DNA of 64,000 nucleotides from Klenkia marina (GTDB lineage Bacteria; Actinomycetota; Actinomycetes; Mycobacteriales; Geodermatophilaceae): NCBI RefSeq assembly GCF_900101025.1, contig NZ_FMUH01000001.1, positions 620,001 through 684,000 of the forward strand, given 5' to 3'. A program made the position numbers and the translations under genes. The number at the start of each line of letters is the position of its first letter. The first letter of the stretch is position 1. Of this stretch, positions 32,459 to 40,956 are shown piece after piece. The notes under the pieces were generated by a model. The model saw nothing but the letters and a program-made list of their open reading frames with translations. It had not been told where the DNA came from and did no database searches.

Positions 32459-33366
32459 ATGCGCCCGACGCCACCAGCGCGCTGGTCCCCGGCCCGTGGC
32501 GGCACCGGGACATCTCGGCGAACGGGGTGCGGCTGCACGCCGCCGAGGCCGGCGGGGGTCCGCTCGTGCTGCTGGTGCACGGGTACCCGCAGTTCTGGTG
32601 GGCCTGGCGGCACCAGCTCGTCGCGCTGGCCGAGGCCGGGTTCCGCGCCGTCGCCGTGGACCTGCGCGGGTACGGCGGCAGCGACAAGCCGCCGCGCGGC
32701 TACGACCTGCCCACGCTCTCGGCCGACGTCGCCGCCGTCGTCCGGGCCCTGGGCGAGGACGACGCCGTGGTCGTCGGGCACGACTGGGGCGGTCTCGTGG
32801 GCTGGACCATGGCCGCGCTGCACCCGCGCACCGTCCGCGGCCTCGTGGTCGTCTCCTCCGCGCACCCCCGCGAGCTGCGGTCGGGCATGACCGATGCCGC
32901 CCAGCGGCAGGCCTCGCGGTACGCGCTGCGCTACCAGCTGCCCCGGCTGCCCGAGCGCCGGCTGACCCGGGCCGACGACGACCCCGTGGCCGACCTGCTG
33001 CGCCGCTGGGCCGGCCCGGGCTGGGTGCACACCACCGACTTCGCCGACGCCGTCGCCCGCTACCGCGACGCCGCCCGGATCCCGCAGGCCGCCTACGGGG
33101 CGATGGAGTTCCACCGCTGGGCCTTCCGCTCGCAGTTCCGCCCCGACGGCCTGCGCTACGCCCGCCGCATGACGGCCCCGGTCACCGCGCCCACCCTGCA
33201 GCTGCACGGCGCCCTCGACCCCTGCGTGCTCCCGCGCACCGCCGCCGGGTCGGGCCGCTACGTGGCCGGCGCCTACGAGTGGCGCGAGCTGCCCGGCGTC
33301 GGCCACTTCCCGCACGAGGAGGTCCCCGGCACCGTCAGCGAGGCCATCGCCGCCTGGGCCGGGTGA
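32455..33366 (+). CDS. Alpha/beta hydrolase, epoxide-hydrolase-like
   Basis: A 303-residue alpha/beta-fold hydrolase. The oxyanion region is HGYPQFWWAW (about residues 41-50), the nucleophile elbow GHDWGG carries Asp as in epoxide hydrolases and haloalkane dehalogenases, and the catalytic His is in GVGHFPHEE near the C-terminus. The position next to Holin-X and marP corresponds to ephE (Rv3670). Haloalkane dehalogenase or another Asp-nucleophile hydrolase remains possible. The gene starts at a GTG overlapping the previous stop. Confidence 0.88.
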   Translation: MNAPDATSALVPGPWRHRDISANGVRLHAAEAGGGPLVLLVHGYPQFWWAWRHQLVALAEAGFRAVAVDLRGYGGSDKPPRGYDLPTLSADVAAVVRALGEDDAVVVGHDWGGLVGWTMAALHPRTVRGLVVVSSAHPRELRSGMTDAAQRQASRYALRYQLPRLPERRLTRADDDPVADLLRRWAGPGWVHTTDFADAVARYRDAARIPQAAYGAMEFHRWAFRSQFRPDGLRYARRMTAPVTAPTLQLHGALDPCVLPRTAAGSGRYVAGAYEWRELPGVGHFPHEEVPGTVSEAIAAWAG

Positions 33367-33436
33367 CGGACCGGAACGGCCCTCCGCAGGGACCCCGGAC
33401 GCGCGGAGCGCGTCCTGGGGGCGGAGGGGTCCGTCA
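33364..33436. terminator. Palindromic terminator sharing both stop codons
   Basis: TGACGGACC (33364-33372) pairs with GGTCCGTCA (33428-33436). Inside, CCCTCCGC pairs with GCGGAGGG and GACGCG with CGCGTC around a short loop. The outermost bases are the stop codons of the convergent hydrolase and marP genes. A 73-base structure of this kind could serve both directions or be a repeated palindromic element. Confidence 0.65.
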
Positions 33437-34615
33437 TTCGCAGGGTCCGGTGTCGACCGGGGTGGAGGCGGTGCGACCCTGCGCGATGGCGTCGGCGACC
33501 TCGTCGTCGGTGAGCGCGTAGCCGGTGTTCGGGTCGTCGACGGCGGAGGCGAAGACCACGCCCAGCACCGAACCGTCCGAGGCCAGCAGCGGGCCACCGG
33601 AGTTGCCGGCCCGCACCTGCCCGTAGAGCGCGTAGACGTCGCGCACGACGGTCTGCTCGGCGCGGAAGTCGGGCCCGCTGATGGCCCCGCGGTCGCGCAC
33701 GCGGGCCGCCCCGACGTAGAGGCCGCCACCCCCGGGGTAGCCCATGATGATCGCGTCGGCCCCGGAGTCGGCCGGGGTGCCGGTGAACGACAGCGGCGTC
33801 TGCGGGAGACCGGGCACGGCGATCACGGCGACGTCGGTCTCCTCGTCGACGTAGACCGGGTAGGCGTCGTAGGTGTCGCCCTCGGCCTCGACCGTCGGGT
33901 CGCTGACCCCGGCCAGCACGTGCGCGTTGGTCATCACGCGTTCGGGCGCGAACACGAAGCCCGAACCGTCGATCTGCCGCGAGCACGACGCCGCCACACC
34001 GCTGATCTTGACCACCGAGCCCTGCACCTGGTTCACCACGGCGCTCTGCGCCAGGGTCTGGTCGGGCACCGGGACGTCGCGCACCTGGGTCGGCGTCAGC
34101 GGGTCGAGGACGTCGGGCAACCCGCGCCGGTCGATCGCCTCGCGCAGGGAGTCGTACAGCGAACGCACCCCGTCGGGCACGCCCTGGTCGACCGCCTGCA
34201 CCAGGGTGGACTGCCGCACCTGGCTGGCGACGGCGGGGAAGGCGGAGTTCGCGAGCGGGGTGGCGACCATCCACGCCACCAGCAGGACGGCGACCGCGGA
34301 GATGCCGGCGCCGGCGACCGAGTCGACGATCTTGGCCGGCTCCCACGTGACCTTCGTGCGGATGGCCCGGCCGAGGTAGCCGGCCACGACCTGCCCCAGC
34401 AGCGCCCCGGCCAGCACCACGACCAGCGCGACGAACACCCGCGACAGCGTCGACCCGCCCAGCTCGTCGGCCACCGGGCCGGACAGCTGCGCCCCGGCGA
34501 CCGCGCCGCCGAAGAACCCGATGAACGAGGCGGCCGACACGATCAGGCCCTGCCGGAACCCCGAGAGCGCGAACAGCAGAGCCAGCGCGATGAGGACGAC
34601 GTCGACGATGGACAC
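33434..34615 (-). CDS. marP: MarP-type membrane serine protease
   Basis: A 393-residue protein with four N-terminal TM helices (CvpA-like domain, residues 1-130) and a periplasmic chymotrypsin-like protease domain. The triad is visible: His232 in TNAHV, Asp261 in ETDVAVI and Ser339 in AGNSGGPL. Two cysteines (ASCSRQ and the C-terminal GPCE) may form the redox-sensitive disulfide known in mycobacterial MarP. In M. tuberculosis MarP (Rv3671c) is needed for acid resistance and acts on a peptidoglycan hydrolase. It is last in the nth operon. Confidence 0.93.
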   Translation of the reverse strand: MSIVDVVLIALALLFALSGFRQGLIVSAASFIGFFGGAVAGAQLSGPVADELGGSTLSRVFVALVVVLAGALLGQVVAGYLGRAIRTKVTWEPAKIVDSVAGAGISAVAVLLVAWMVATPLANSAFPAVASQVRQSTLVQAVDQGVPDGVRSLYDSLREAIDRRGLPDVLDPLTPTQVRDVPVPDQTLAQSAVVNQVQGSVVKISGVAASCSRQIDGSGFVFAPERVMTNAHVLAGVSDPTVEAEGDTYDAYPVYVDEETDVAVIAVPGLPQTPLSFTGTPADSGADAIIMGYPGGGGLYVGAARVRDRGAISGPDFRAEQTVVRDVYALYGQVRAGNSGGPLLASDGSVLGVVFASAVDDPNTGYALTDDEVADAIAQGRTASTPVDTGPCE

Positions 34616-34619
34616 CGGC

Positions 34620-35087
34620 TCACCCGCCCGCGGTGGTGGGCGCGGCCGACCCGCTGACGACCATGGTGCCGACCTGCCCGAGCGCGGTGTGGAAGGTGCA
34701 CTCGAAGGGGTAGTCGCCCGGCTCGGTCACCGTGAACTCGATGGTCTCGCTCTGACCGGGTGCCAGCAGCGGGATCTGCTCGGTGATGTCCACCGGGCCC
34801 GCCCCGGTGGTGAACATGAAGTTGTGGGTCAGCTGCGTGGCCGTGTTGGTGACCGTGAGCCGGACCTGACCCGGGGCGACGGTGAACGTGTCCGGGGTGA
34901 AGACGTAGTCGTCGCCGGTCTCGATGGTGATCTCCTGCGCCCCGTCGGGCGCGGTGGTCACCTGGCCGATGCCCGCCTCGGGCGTGCGGGTGGCGTCGGG
35001 CGTGGCGGGCGTGCGGTTGCTGCAGCCGACGAGCCCCACGGCCAGCAGGACGGCGGCCAGCAGGACCCGTGCTCGGTTCGACGTCAT
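34620..35087 (-). CDS. Cupredoxin-domain lipoprotein
   Basis: A 155-residue exported protein: lipobox LVGC (Cys22), a short Pro/Thr linker, then a cupredoxin fold. Type I copper ligands are visible as His in QLTHNFMF, then Cys and His in FECTFHTALG and Met in GTMVV. It may bind copper at the cell surface or carry electrons. The ATG overlaps the NUDIX gene stop as ATGA, and marP follows four bases later. In M. tuberculosis Rv3672c and marP are adjacent, so this gene looks like a lineage-specific insertion in the operon. Confidence 0.88.
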   Translation of the reverse strand: MTSNRARVLLAAVLLAVGLVGCSNRTPATPDATRTPEAGIGQVTTAPDGAQEITIETGDDYVFTPDTFTVAPGQVRLTVTNTATQLTHNFMFTTGAGPVDITEQIPLLAPGQSETIEFTVTEPGDYPFECTFHTALGQVGTMVVSGSAAPTTAGG

Positions 35088-35833
35088 CGCCCGAGGACCG
35101 TACGCGGCGGACCTGGGGACGGCGGCTCCTGCGCGACCGTCGGCGCGGCGCGGTCGGCGGGCCCCTCGACCACGGCGGCGGTACCCCGCACCCGCTCCTG
35201 CTCGGCGGCCAGGTCACGGACGTCGCGCTCGTCCCAGGGCCGGGCGAGCCCGGACGCGGTGAGGACGGCGTCGAGCACCCCGGCGGTGAACCCCCACACC
35301 ACCATCCCGGCGACGTCGAAGGCCGGCCCCACGTAGCCCGAGGGGTGGCTCACCCGGAACCGGCGGGCGGGGTCGACCAGCTCGGCCAGCGGCACCCGGG
35401 CCACCTGGGCGACCTCGAACGGGTCGCCGGTGACCGTCTCGCGGGGGTCGTCCCACCAGCCCACGACCGGCACGACCAGGTTGTCGCTGGGGCCCAGGAA
35501 CAGCTCGGGCAGGGTGCCCAGCACCCGGACCGACGACGGCTCGACCCCGGCCTCCTCCCACGCCTCGCGCAGCGCCGTGCCCACCGGGTAGTCCTCGTCC
35601 GGCTCGGCCCCGCCCCCGGGGAACGCCGGCTGGCCGGCGTGCGTGCGCAGCCGGTCGGACTTCTCGATGAGCAGGACGTCGTGGCCGCGGGCGGTCGCGC
35701 CGAACAGGATCAGCACCGCCGAGCGGCGGGCGGTGCCGGTCGCCTGCCCCATGCGGTGCCGTAGGGGCAGCGCGTCGGCGGACCCGACGAGAGCCTGGAC
35801 GTGCTCGGGCACCCCGGTGAGGTCGACGGTCAC
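35084..35833 (-). CDS. NUDIX hydrolase, probable CoA pyrophosphatase
   Basis: A 249-residue NUDIX protein. The motif HAGQPAFPGGGAEPDED (about residues 65-81) combines the CoA-pyrophosphatase signature with the NUDIX box GX5EX7REUXEEXGU completed by ALREAWEEAGV. It likely cleaves CoA or acyl-CoA into phosphopantetheine products and adenosine 3',5'-bisphosphate. The C-terminal 40 residues are Pro/Ala-rich. It corresponds in position to Rv3672c. The GTG start overlaps the TlpA-like stop as GTGA. Confidence 0.9.
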   Translation of the reverse strand: MTVDLTGVPEHVQALVGSADALPLRHRMGQATGTARRSAVLILFGATARGHDVLLIEKSDRLRTHAGQPAFPGGGAEPDEDYPVGTALREAWEEAGVEPSSVRVLGTLPELFLGPSDNLVVPVVGWWDDPRETVTGDPFEVAQVARVPLAELVDPARRFRVSHPSGYVGPAFDVAGMVVWGFTAGVLDAVLTASGLARPWDERDVRDLAAEQERVRGTAAVVEGPADRAAPTVAQEPPSPGPPRTVLGR

Positions 35834-36417
35834 AACGTCACGCCGAGGTGGTCGGCCACGAGCTGCTCGAACTCCGCCAACGAGCGCACGGGGCCGACCT
35901 GCGTGTAGGCCAACGTGCCGTCGGCCGCGACGAAGTACGTGAACGGCAGGACGTTGATGCCCAGTTCAGCCATCAGGTCGCGGTACTTGTCGAAGGCGTT
36001 CGGGAAGGTGACCCCGGCGTCCTCGGCGAACGAGTCGGCGGCGGTCAGCGGGTCACCGCTGGCCACGCCCATCACGAGCACCTCGTCCCCCGCCGCGTCG
36101 GCCAGCTGCTGGACCAGCGGCAGCTCCTCGCGGCACGGCCCGCACCACGATCCCCAGAGGTTGAGCACCATGGGCGTGCCCGGGGCGCGGGAGAGGTCGA
36201 GGGTGCCCCCGCCGATGCAGTCGAAGGTCATCGGCGGCAAGGCCTCGCCCGCCGTGATCGGGTCACCGGTCTGCTCGGGGCAGGGCTGCAGCGCGGTGTC
36301 GACGTCCTGCACGCCAGGGCTCGACGACGGCGCGGCGTCGCCGTCGGGCGCACCCGAGGAGGTGCAGCCGGCCAGCGCGAGCAGGACGGCGACCAGCACC
36401 ACCACGGCGCGCCTCAC
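35830..36417 (-). CDS. TlpA-family thioredoxin-like lipoprotein
   Basis: A 195-residue exported thioredoxin-fold protein. The signal peptide ends with lipobox LAGC (Cys18). The redox motif WCGPC lies in [14 protein letters not shown], and the cis-Pro region is NVLPFTYFV. Two further cysteines (LQPCPE, FDCIGG) precede the domain. It probably reduces or isomerises disulfides outside the membrane, possibly for the MarP or cupredoxin neighbours, though that is a guess. It corresponds to Rv3673c. The GTG overlaps the nth stop. Confidence 0.9.
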   Translation of the reverse strand: MRRAVVVLVAVLLALAGCTSSGAPDGDAAPSSSPGVQDVDTALQPCPEQTGDPITAGEALPPMTFDCIGGGTLDLSRAPGTPMVLNLWGSWCGPCREELPLVQQLADAAGDEVLVMGVASGDPLTAADSFAEDAGVTFPNAFDKYRDLMAELGINVLPFTYFVAADGTLAYTQVGPVRSLAEFEQLVADHLGVTL

Positions 36418-37196
36418 AGCGTGTCCGAGGCGGCCGGGGTCTTGACCAGCTTCGCGGCCAGCACCGGGTCGACCGGGCCGGTGCCGAACGAGGGGCACGA
36501 CCGCGCCAGCCCGCAGGCACCGCAGGCCGGCTTCTTGGCATGGCAGACCCGCCGACCGTGGAAGATCACGCGGTGGGAGAAGTCGGTCCACTCCTTCTTC
36601 GGGATCAGCTGGGCGATCTCGGCCTCGACCTTCACCGGGTCGTCCTCCGCCGTCCAGCCGAACCGGCGCACGAGCCGGCCGAAGTGCGTGTCGACCGTCA
36701 GCCCCGGGACGCCGAAGGCGTTGCCGAGCACCACGTTGGCCGTCTTGCGGCCCACGCCGGGCAGCGTGACGAGGTCCTCGAGCCGGGCGGGCACCTCGCC
36801 GTCGAAGCGCTCGACCAGCGCCCGGCCGAGCCCGAGCACCGAGTTCGCCTTGGCCCGGAAGAAACCGGTGGGCTTGAGGATCGTCTCGAGCTCGTCGCGG
36901 TCGGCCCCGGCGTAGGCGGCCGCGGTGGGGTACCGCGCGAACAGCGTCGGGGTGACGGTGTTGACCGTGCGGTCGGTGGTCTGCGCCGAGAGCACGGTGG
37001 CCACCAGCAGCTCGAGCGGCGTGGTGAAGTCGAGCTCGCAGTGCGCGTCGGGGTGGATCACCGCCAGGTCGCGGGCCATGCGACGCGCCCGCCGGGTGCG
37101 CCCCAGCGACGTCTCGGCCGGGTCGACCGGCGACAGGCCCAGTCGGACGGCGCGGGCGGGCCTGGTCGGCGGCGCGGGGAGAGCAGGTGCGGACAC
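36414..37196 (-). CDS. nth: Endonuclease III
   Basis: Bifunctional DNA glycosylase/AP lyase for oxidised pyrimidines. The 260-residue protein has [12 protein letters not shown], the helix-hairpin-helix [12 protein letters not shown] with the catalytic Lys, the Asp in TVDTHFGR, and a C-terminal [4Fe-4S] cluster motif with C-X6-C-X2-C-X5-C spacing. The first 25 residues are Pro/Ala-rich. A TACCCT hexamer seven bases before the GTG suggests a leaderless operon nth-tlpA-nudix-cupredoxin-marP. Confidence 0.94.
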   Translation of the reverse strand: MSAPALPAPPTRPARAVRLGLSPVDPAETSLGRTRRARRMARDLAVIHPDAHCELDFTTPLELLVATVLSAQTTDRTVNTVTPTLFARYPTAAAYAGADRDELETILKPTGFFRAKANSVLGLGRALVERFDGEVPARLEDLVTLPGVGRKTANVVLGNAFGVPGLTVDTHFGRLVRRFGWTAEDDPVKVEAEIAQLIPKKEWTDFSHRVIFHGRRVCHAKKPACGACGLARSCPSFGTGPVDPVLAAKLVKTPAASDTL

Positions 37197-37203
37197 GCGA
37201 CCG

Positions 37204-37209
37204 AGGGTA
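37204..37209 (-). promoter_or_regulatory. Candidate -10 box of the nth-marP operon (leaderless)
   Basis: TACCCT on the minus strand, seven bases before the GTG at 37196, with no Shine-Dalgarno sequence in between. Confidence 0.5.
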
Positions 37210-37334
37210 GGCGGGCCCTCCGACAGGACGGACCTGTCATGCTCGTCCCACCGGGCCCATCCGTCACAGCACGTGTCGGGCCCGCACCGGTGGGGCACAC
37301 CCTCGCCGACCGTCGACGTCCGAGGAGGTGCTGG

Positions 37335-37592
37335 GTGGTCGCGCTCGTCGTCATCCTGTTCCCCCCGTTGGTGATCGCCTTCCTGCTGATCATGGAGCGG
37401 GTCGAGGAACCCCTGCGTCGTCCCACGTCGCAGCGCCAGGTCGAGGAGTTCCTCGCCTCGGCCACCCCCGGCGACGTCGACGCACTGGCCTCCTCCGGCA
37501 TCCGTCGCGCCATGGACCGGTGGCGCCGGCGGCGCAGCTCGCCCACCGTCCCGGCCCGCGAGGCCATCACCGCCCAGCGCTCGGCGGACTGA
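37335..37592 (+). CDS. Small membrane protein (Rv3675-position)
   Basis: An 85-residue protein. One TM helix (residues 1-18, [19 protein letters not shown]) is followed by a basic, helical cytoplasmic tail with [15 protein letters not shown] and ending Arg-rich. The GTG is chosen for the AGGAGG site six bases upstream. An ATG at 37239 would add 32 residues. It lies between nth and crp, as does the membrane gene Rv3675 in M. tuberculosis, which supports it as real. The function is unknown. Confidence 0.7.
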   Translation: MVALVVILFPPLVIAFLLIMERVEEPLRRPTSQRQVEEFLASATPGDVDALASSGIRRAMDRWRRRRSSPTVPAREAITAQRSAD

Positions 37593-37718
37593 GCGGTCTC
37601 CCCCGTCCGGGGGCGTGCCGGTGACGCTCCGCATGGTGAGTCCGCCCACAGGCCCTAGACTGCCTGCGGACGTGGGTGATCACTGAGCCCGCGACGACGT
37701 CGTACGAGAGGTGCACTG

Positions 37719-38393
37719 GTGGACGAGGTCCTTGCCCAGTCCGGTCTGTTCCAGGGGCTTTCCGCCGAGGCGGCGGAGCCCACGGCGAGCGGCCTGGAGA
37801 CCGTGGTCCTGCCCCGCGGGCGGGTGGTCTTCAACGAGGGCGAGCCCGGCGACAGCCTGTACGTGGTGCTCTCCGGCAAGATCAAGCTGTCCCGCCGGTC
37901 GCCCGACGGCCGCGAGAACGTGCTGGCCGTCATGGGTCCCTCCGACCAGTTCGGCGAGCTCTCGGTCTTCGACCCGGGCCCCCGCACGGCGACGGCCACC
38001 GCGGTCACCGACGTCCGGCTGGCCAAGATGCCGCAGCAGATGCTGCGGCCCTGGATCGAGGCGCACCCCGAGGTCGGCGAGCGCCTGCTGCAGGTGCTGG
38101 CCCGCCGGCTGCGCCGCACCAACGACTCCGTCGCCGACCTGATCTTCACCGACGTGCCCGGCCGCGTCGCCAAGGCGCTGCTGCAGATGGCCGACCGCTT
38201 CGGCTCGCGCGAGTCCGACGGCCTGCGCGTCAAGCACGACCTCACCCAGGAGGAGCTGGCCCAGCTGGTCGGCGCCTCACGCGAGACGGTGAACAAGGCG
38301 CTGGCCGACTTCGTGCACCGCGGCTGGATCCAGCTGCAGGGCAAGTCCGTCGTCGTCCTCGACGAGGAGCGTCTGCGCCGCCGCGCACGCTGA
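37719..38393 (+). CDS. crp: Crp/Fnr-family transcriptional regulator (GlxR/Crp type)
   Basis: A 224-residue global regulator. The cNMP-binding beta-roll (about residues 10-115) includes [16 protein letters not shown] and the phosphate-cassette-like [19 protein letters not shown] dimerisation helix follows, then the winged helix [22 protein letters not shown] (about 173-194). It corresponds to Rv3676 and corynebacterial GlxR, which respond to cAMP. The start is a GTG with a GAGAGG site. A TAGACT hexamer at 37656-37661 could be the promoter, leaving a leader of about 50 bases. A strong terminator follows the gene. Confidence 0.94.
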   Translation: MDEVLAQSGLFQGLSAEAAEPTASGLETVVLPRGRVVFNEGEPGDSLYVVLSGKIKLSRRSPDGRENVLAVMGPSDQFGELSVFDPGPRTATATAVTDVRLAKMPQQMLRPWIEAHPEVGERLLQVLARRLRRTNDSVADLIFTDVPGRVAKALLQMADRFGSRESDGLRVKHDLTQEELAQLVGASRETVNKALADFVHRGWIQLQGKSVVVLDEERLRRRAR

Positions 38394-38401
38394 ACCGTCG
38401 A

Positions 38402-38444
38402 ACGCGAGAGGCCCAGGACCGCGCCGGTCCTGGGCCTCTCGCGT
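38402..38444. terminator. Terminator between crp and NUDIX gene
   Basis: A perfect 20-base stem (38402-38421 with 38425-38444) and a three-base loop lie nine bases after the crp stop, ahead of the convergent NUDIX gene. It is long and symmetrical enough to act in both directions. Confidence 0.82.
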
Positions 38445-38462
38445 CCCGATCCGCCGAAGCGC

Positions 38463-39275
38463 TCAGACCCCCGGCAGCGGGACGACCAGGCGGATGCGGG
38501 TGCCGTCGGGGAGCACGGCCCACTTCTGGCCGTCGGTGTCCTCGGTGAAGGTCGGGCTGATCGGCTCCAGGGGCTCGGGCGGCGACCCGGCCAGCACCGC
38601 GGCGACGTCGGGGAACCGGGCCAGCTGGCCCAGCGTGTGCACGGTCGGCGGCAGCATCGGGCGGGTGCCGGCCTCGTACTCGGCCAGCGCCGCGGCGGCG
38701 GTCGACCACCCGGCCTCGTCGGCCTCGCCCGAGACGTCCTGCGCCTCCTGCCCGACCGGCAGGGCCGCGGCGAAGAACTTGGTGTCGTAGCGCCGCGGCT
38801 CGACCGGCGGGGTGATCCAGTGCGCGAAGGGCCGCAGCAGGTCCGAGCGCAGCGCCAGACCGCGCACGGCGAGCAGGTCCGACAGCGCCAGCTCGCGGGT
38901 GAGCAGCGCCTGCCGCTGGGCCTCCCACTCGGGCCCGGAGACGTCGGGCACCACCCCACCGGAGGCCGGGCCGGCCAGCAGGACCCCGGCCTCCTCGAAG
39001 GTCTCGCGGACCGCGGCGCACACGAGCTGACGCGCCAGTGCCTCGTCGCACCCCCACGTGGTCGCCCACTCGGCCGACCCCGGACCCACCCAGTCCAGGT
39101 CGGCGCCGCCGTCGCGGGGGTCGACCCCACCGCCGATGTAGGCGGTCATCCCCCCGGCGAACGGCATGCCGCGGGTGCGCCGCTGCAGGTGCACCTCGAC
39201 GCCGCCCGGCCCGTCGCGCAGCAGCAGCACGGTGGCCGCCTGGCGCGGCTGGGCGGGGGGCGCCGGTGCGGTCAC
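38463..39275 (-). CDS. NUDIX hydrolase family protein
   Basis: A 270-residue protein with a NUDIX-type core. It starts [12 protein letters not shown], then [17 protein letters not shown], and the helix [16 protein letters not shown] carries the REXXEE-like core. An insertion of about 30 residues separates the Gly loop from that helix, as in the animal NUDT19/ACSM-like and actinobacterial long NUDIX proteins. The substrate is unknown, and nucleotide-diphosphate or CoA derivatives are possible. It ends the leftward DUF4177-ridA-NUDIX operon, beginning seven bases after ridA. Confidence 0.85.
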   Translation of the reverse strand: MTAPAPPAQPRQAATVLLLRDGPGGVEVHLQRRTRGMPFAGGMTAYIGGGVDPRDGGADLDWVGPGSAEWATTWGCDEALARQLVCAAVRETFEEAGVLLAGPASGGVVPDVSGPEWEAQRQALLTRELALSDLLAVRGLALRSDLLRPFAHWITPPVEPRRYDTKFFAAALPVGQEAQDVSGEADEAGWSTAAAALAEYEAGTRPMLPPTVHTLGQLARFPDVAAVLAGSPPEPLEPISPTFTEDTDGQKWAVLPDGTRIRLVVPLPGV

Positions 39276-39282
39276 GGGGAGG

Positions 39283-39750
39283 TCAGCGCAGCTCGACGGT
39301 GAGCTCGACCTCGACCGGGGCGCCCAGCGGCAGCTCGGCGACGCCGACGGCCGACCGGGCGTGCTCGCCGGCGGGGCCGAACACCTTGCCGATGAGCTCG
39401 GAGGCACCGTTGATGACCCGCGGCTGGCCGGTGAACCCCTCGGCGGAGGCCACGTAGCCGACCACGCGGACGACCCGGGCGACGGCGTCGAGGCCGACGA
39501 GGTCGTCGACCGCGGCGAGGGCGTTGAGGGCGCAGACCTTGGCGTCGTGGGCGGCGTCCTCGGCCTCGACCGAGCCGCCGACCTTGCCGGTGCGGCGCAG
39601 GCCGCCGTCGACGAAGGGCAGCTGGCCGGAGGTCATCACCAGGTCACCCACGCGGACGGCGGGGACGTAGGACGCCACCGGCGCGGCGACCGGCGGGAGC
39701 CGCAGACCCAGCTCGGCCAACCGGGCGTGCCAGCTCTGCGGCTCGGTCAT
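39283..39750 (-). CDS. RidA-family protein
   Basis: A 155-residue YjgF/YER057c/UK114-type protein. RidA proteins hydrolyse reactive enamine/imine intermediates. Family features are [18 protein letters not shown] (about residues 33-50), the [14 protein letters not shown] helix, [10 protein letters not shown], and the ending [23 protein letters not shown]. The key Arg occurs as HARSAVGV. It corresponds in position to Rv3678c. The ATG overlaps the DUF4177 stop as ATGA. Confidence 0.92.
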   Translation of the reverse strand: MTEPQSWHARLAELGLRLPPVAAPVASYVPAVRVGDLVMTSGQLPFVDGGLRRTGKVGGSVEAEDAAHDAKVCALNALAAVDDLVGLDAVARVVRVVGYVASAEGFTGQPRVINGASELIGKVFGPAGEHARSAVGVAELPLGAPVEVELTVELR

Positions 39751-39914
39751 GCCGAGGGCCGCTTCAGGTAGGCGACCAGCTGGTCGCCGCCGCCCGGGCC
39801 GGGCAGCACGGTGACCAGTTCCCAGCCGTCGACCCCCCAGGAGTCGAGGATGGCCTTGGTGTTGTGGGTCAGCAGCGGGATGGTGGCGTACTCCCACGTG
39901 GTCCGTGTGCTCAT
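39747..39914 (-). CDS. DUF4177 domain protein
   Basis: A 55-residue protein with the DUF4177-type pattern WEYATIPLLTHNTKAILDSWGVDGWELVTVL followed by VAYLKRP. It is a small alpha/beta protein of unknown function. It corresponds to the tiny gene Rv3678A between the RidA gene and the first ArsA ATPase. Its ATG is preceded by TAGCGT at eight bases, suggesting a leaderless message. It is first in the ridA-NUDIX operon. Confidence 0.85.
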   Translation of the reverse strand: MSTRTTWEYATIPLLTHNTKAILDSWGVDGWELVTVLPGPGGGDQLVAYLKRPSA

Positions 39915-39922
39915 GGGCCGCG

Positions 39923-39928
39923 ACGCTA
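39923..39928 (-). promoter_or_regulatory. Candidate -10 box of DUF4177-ridA operon (leaderless)
   Basis: TAGCGT on the minus strand, eight bases before the ATG at 39914. It is back-to-back with the ArsA promoter candidate 42 bases away. Confidence 0.55.
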
Positions 39929-39969
39929 GCCTCTCGGCCCACGACGTGCCCGGACGCCCCCCGCGCTCG

Positions 39970-39975
39970 TAGGCT
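39970..39975 (+). promoter_or_regulatory. Candidate -10 box of the arsA-like operon (leaderless)
   Basis: TAGGCT on the plus strand, six bases before the GTG at 39982. Confidence 0.55.
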
Positions 39976-39981
39976 TCGGGG

Positions 39982-40956
39982 GTGAGTCCCGACGCCGCGC
40001 CCGTGCGCTGCCACATCGTGACGGGCAAGGGCGGCACCGGGAAGACCACGGTCGCCGCAGCCCTGGCCCTGGCCCTGGCCGCCGACGGACGCCGCACGCT
40101 GCTGGTCGAGACCGAGGGTCGCCAGGGCATCGCGCAGCTGTTCGACACCCCGCCGCTGCCCTACGAGGAACGGCGGGTGGCCGTGGCCCGCGGCGGTGGC
40201 GAGGTGAAGGCACTGGCGATCGACCTCGACGAGGCGCTGCTGGAGTACCTCGAGCTCTTCTACTCGATGAAGCGGGCCGGCCGCGCCCTGCGCAAGATGG
40301 GCGCGATCGACTTCGCGACCACCATCGCCCCGGGCCTGCGCGACGTGCTGCTCACCGGGAAGATCAAGGAGGCGGTCACCCGCCGCAGCGACGGACGCCG
40401 GGTGTACGACGCCGTCGTGGTCGACGCCCCGCCCACGGGCCGCATCACCCGGTTCCTCAACGTCACCGACGAGGTCGCGGGCCTGGCCCGCTCGGGCCCG
40501 ATCAAGACCCAGAGCGACGGCGTCATGGCCGTGCTGCGGTCACCGCAGACCGCCGTGCACCTGGTCACCCTGCTGGAGGACATGCCCGTGCAGGAGACCG
40601 CCGACGCGATCGACGAGCTGCGGGCCACGGGCCTGCCGGTGGGCTCGGTCCTGGTGAACATGGCCACCGAGCCGCTGCTGCCGGCCACCAGCCTGGCCCG
40701 GGCCGCGCAGGGTCGGCTGACCCCGGCCGAGCTGGCCCCGGCACTGGCCGCCGGCGGGCTGCCCGACGACCCCGCGATCGCCGCCGGCCTGGTCGCCGAG
40801 GCGGTCGAGCACGCCCGGCGCTGGCAGTCGCAGGACCAGCTCCGGGGCCGGGTCGCCGAGCTGGGCCGGCCCACCACCGAGCTGCCGCTGCTGACCGGCC
40901 CGGTCGACCTGGGTGCCCTGCACGAGCTGGCCGCCCGGCTGGAGGTGCTCCGGTGA
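39982..40956 (+). CDS. ArsA/Get3-family ATPase, first of a pair
   Basis: A 324-residue deviant-Walker ATPase. The P-loop is TGKGGTGKTT (residues 14-23) with both the signature Lys16 and Lys21. Switch I is LLVETEGRQG and switch II is VVDAPPTGRITRFL. It corresponds to Rv3679, whose product pairs with Rv3680 in a complex linked to envelope glycerol or nitric-oxide-related phenotypes in mycobacteria. No arsenic genes are nearby, so arsenite export is unlikely. It starts at GTG and overlaps the second ATPase gene as GTGA. Confidence 0.88.
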   Translation: MSPDAAPVRCHIVTGKGGTGKTTVAAALALALAADGRRTLLVETEGRQGIAQLFDTPPLPYEERRVAVARGGGEVKALAIDLDEALLEYLELFYSMKRAGRALRKMGAIDFATTIAPGLRDVLLTGKIKEAVTRRSDGRRVYDAVVVDAPPTGRITRFLNVTDEVAGLARSGPIKTQSDGVMAVLRSPQTAVHLVTLLEDMPVQETADAIDELRATGLPVGSVLVNMATEPLLPATSLARAAQGRLTPAELAPALAAGGLPDDPAIAAGLVAEAVEHARRWQSQDQLRGRVAELGRPTTELPLLTGPVDLGALHELAARLEVLR

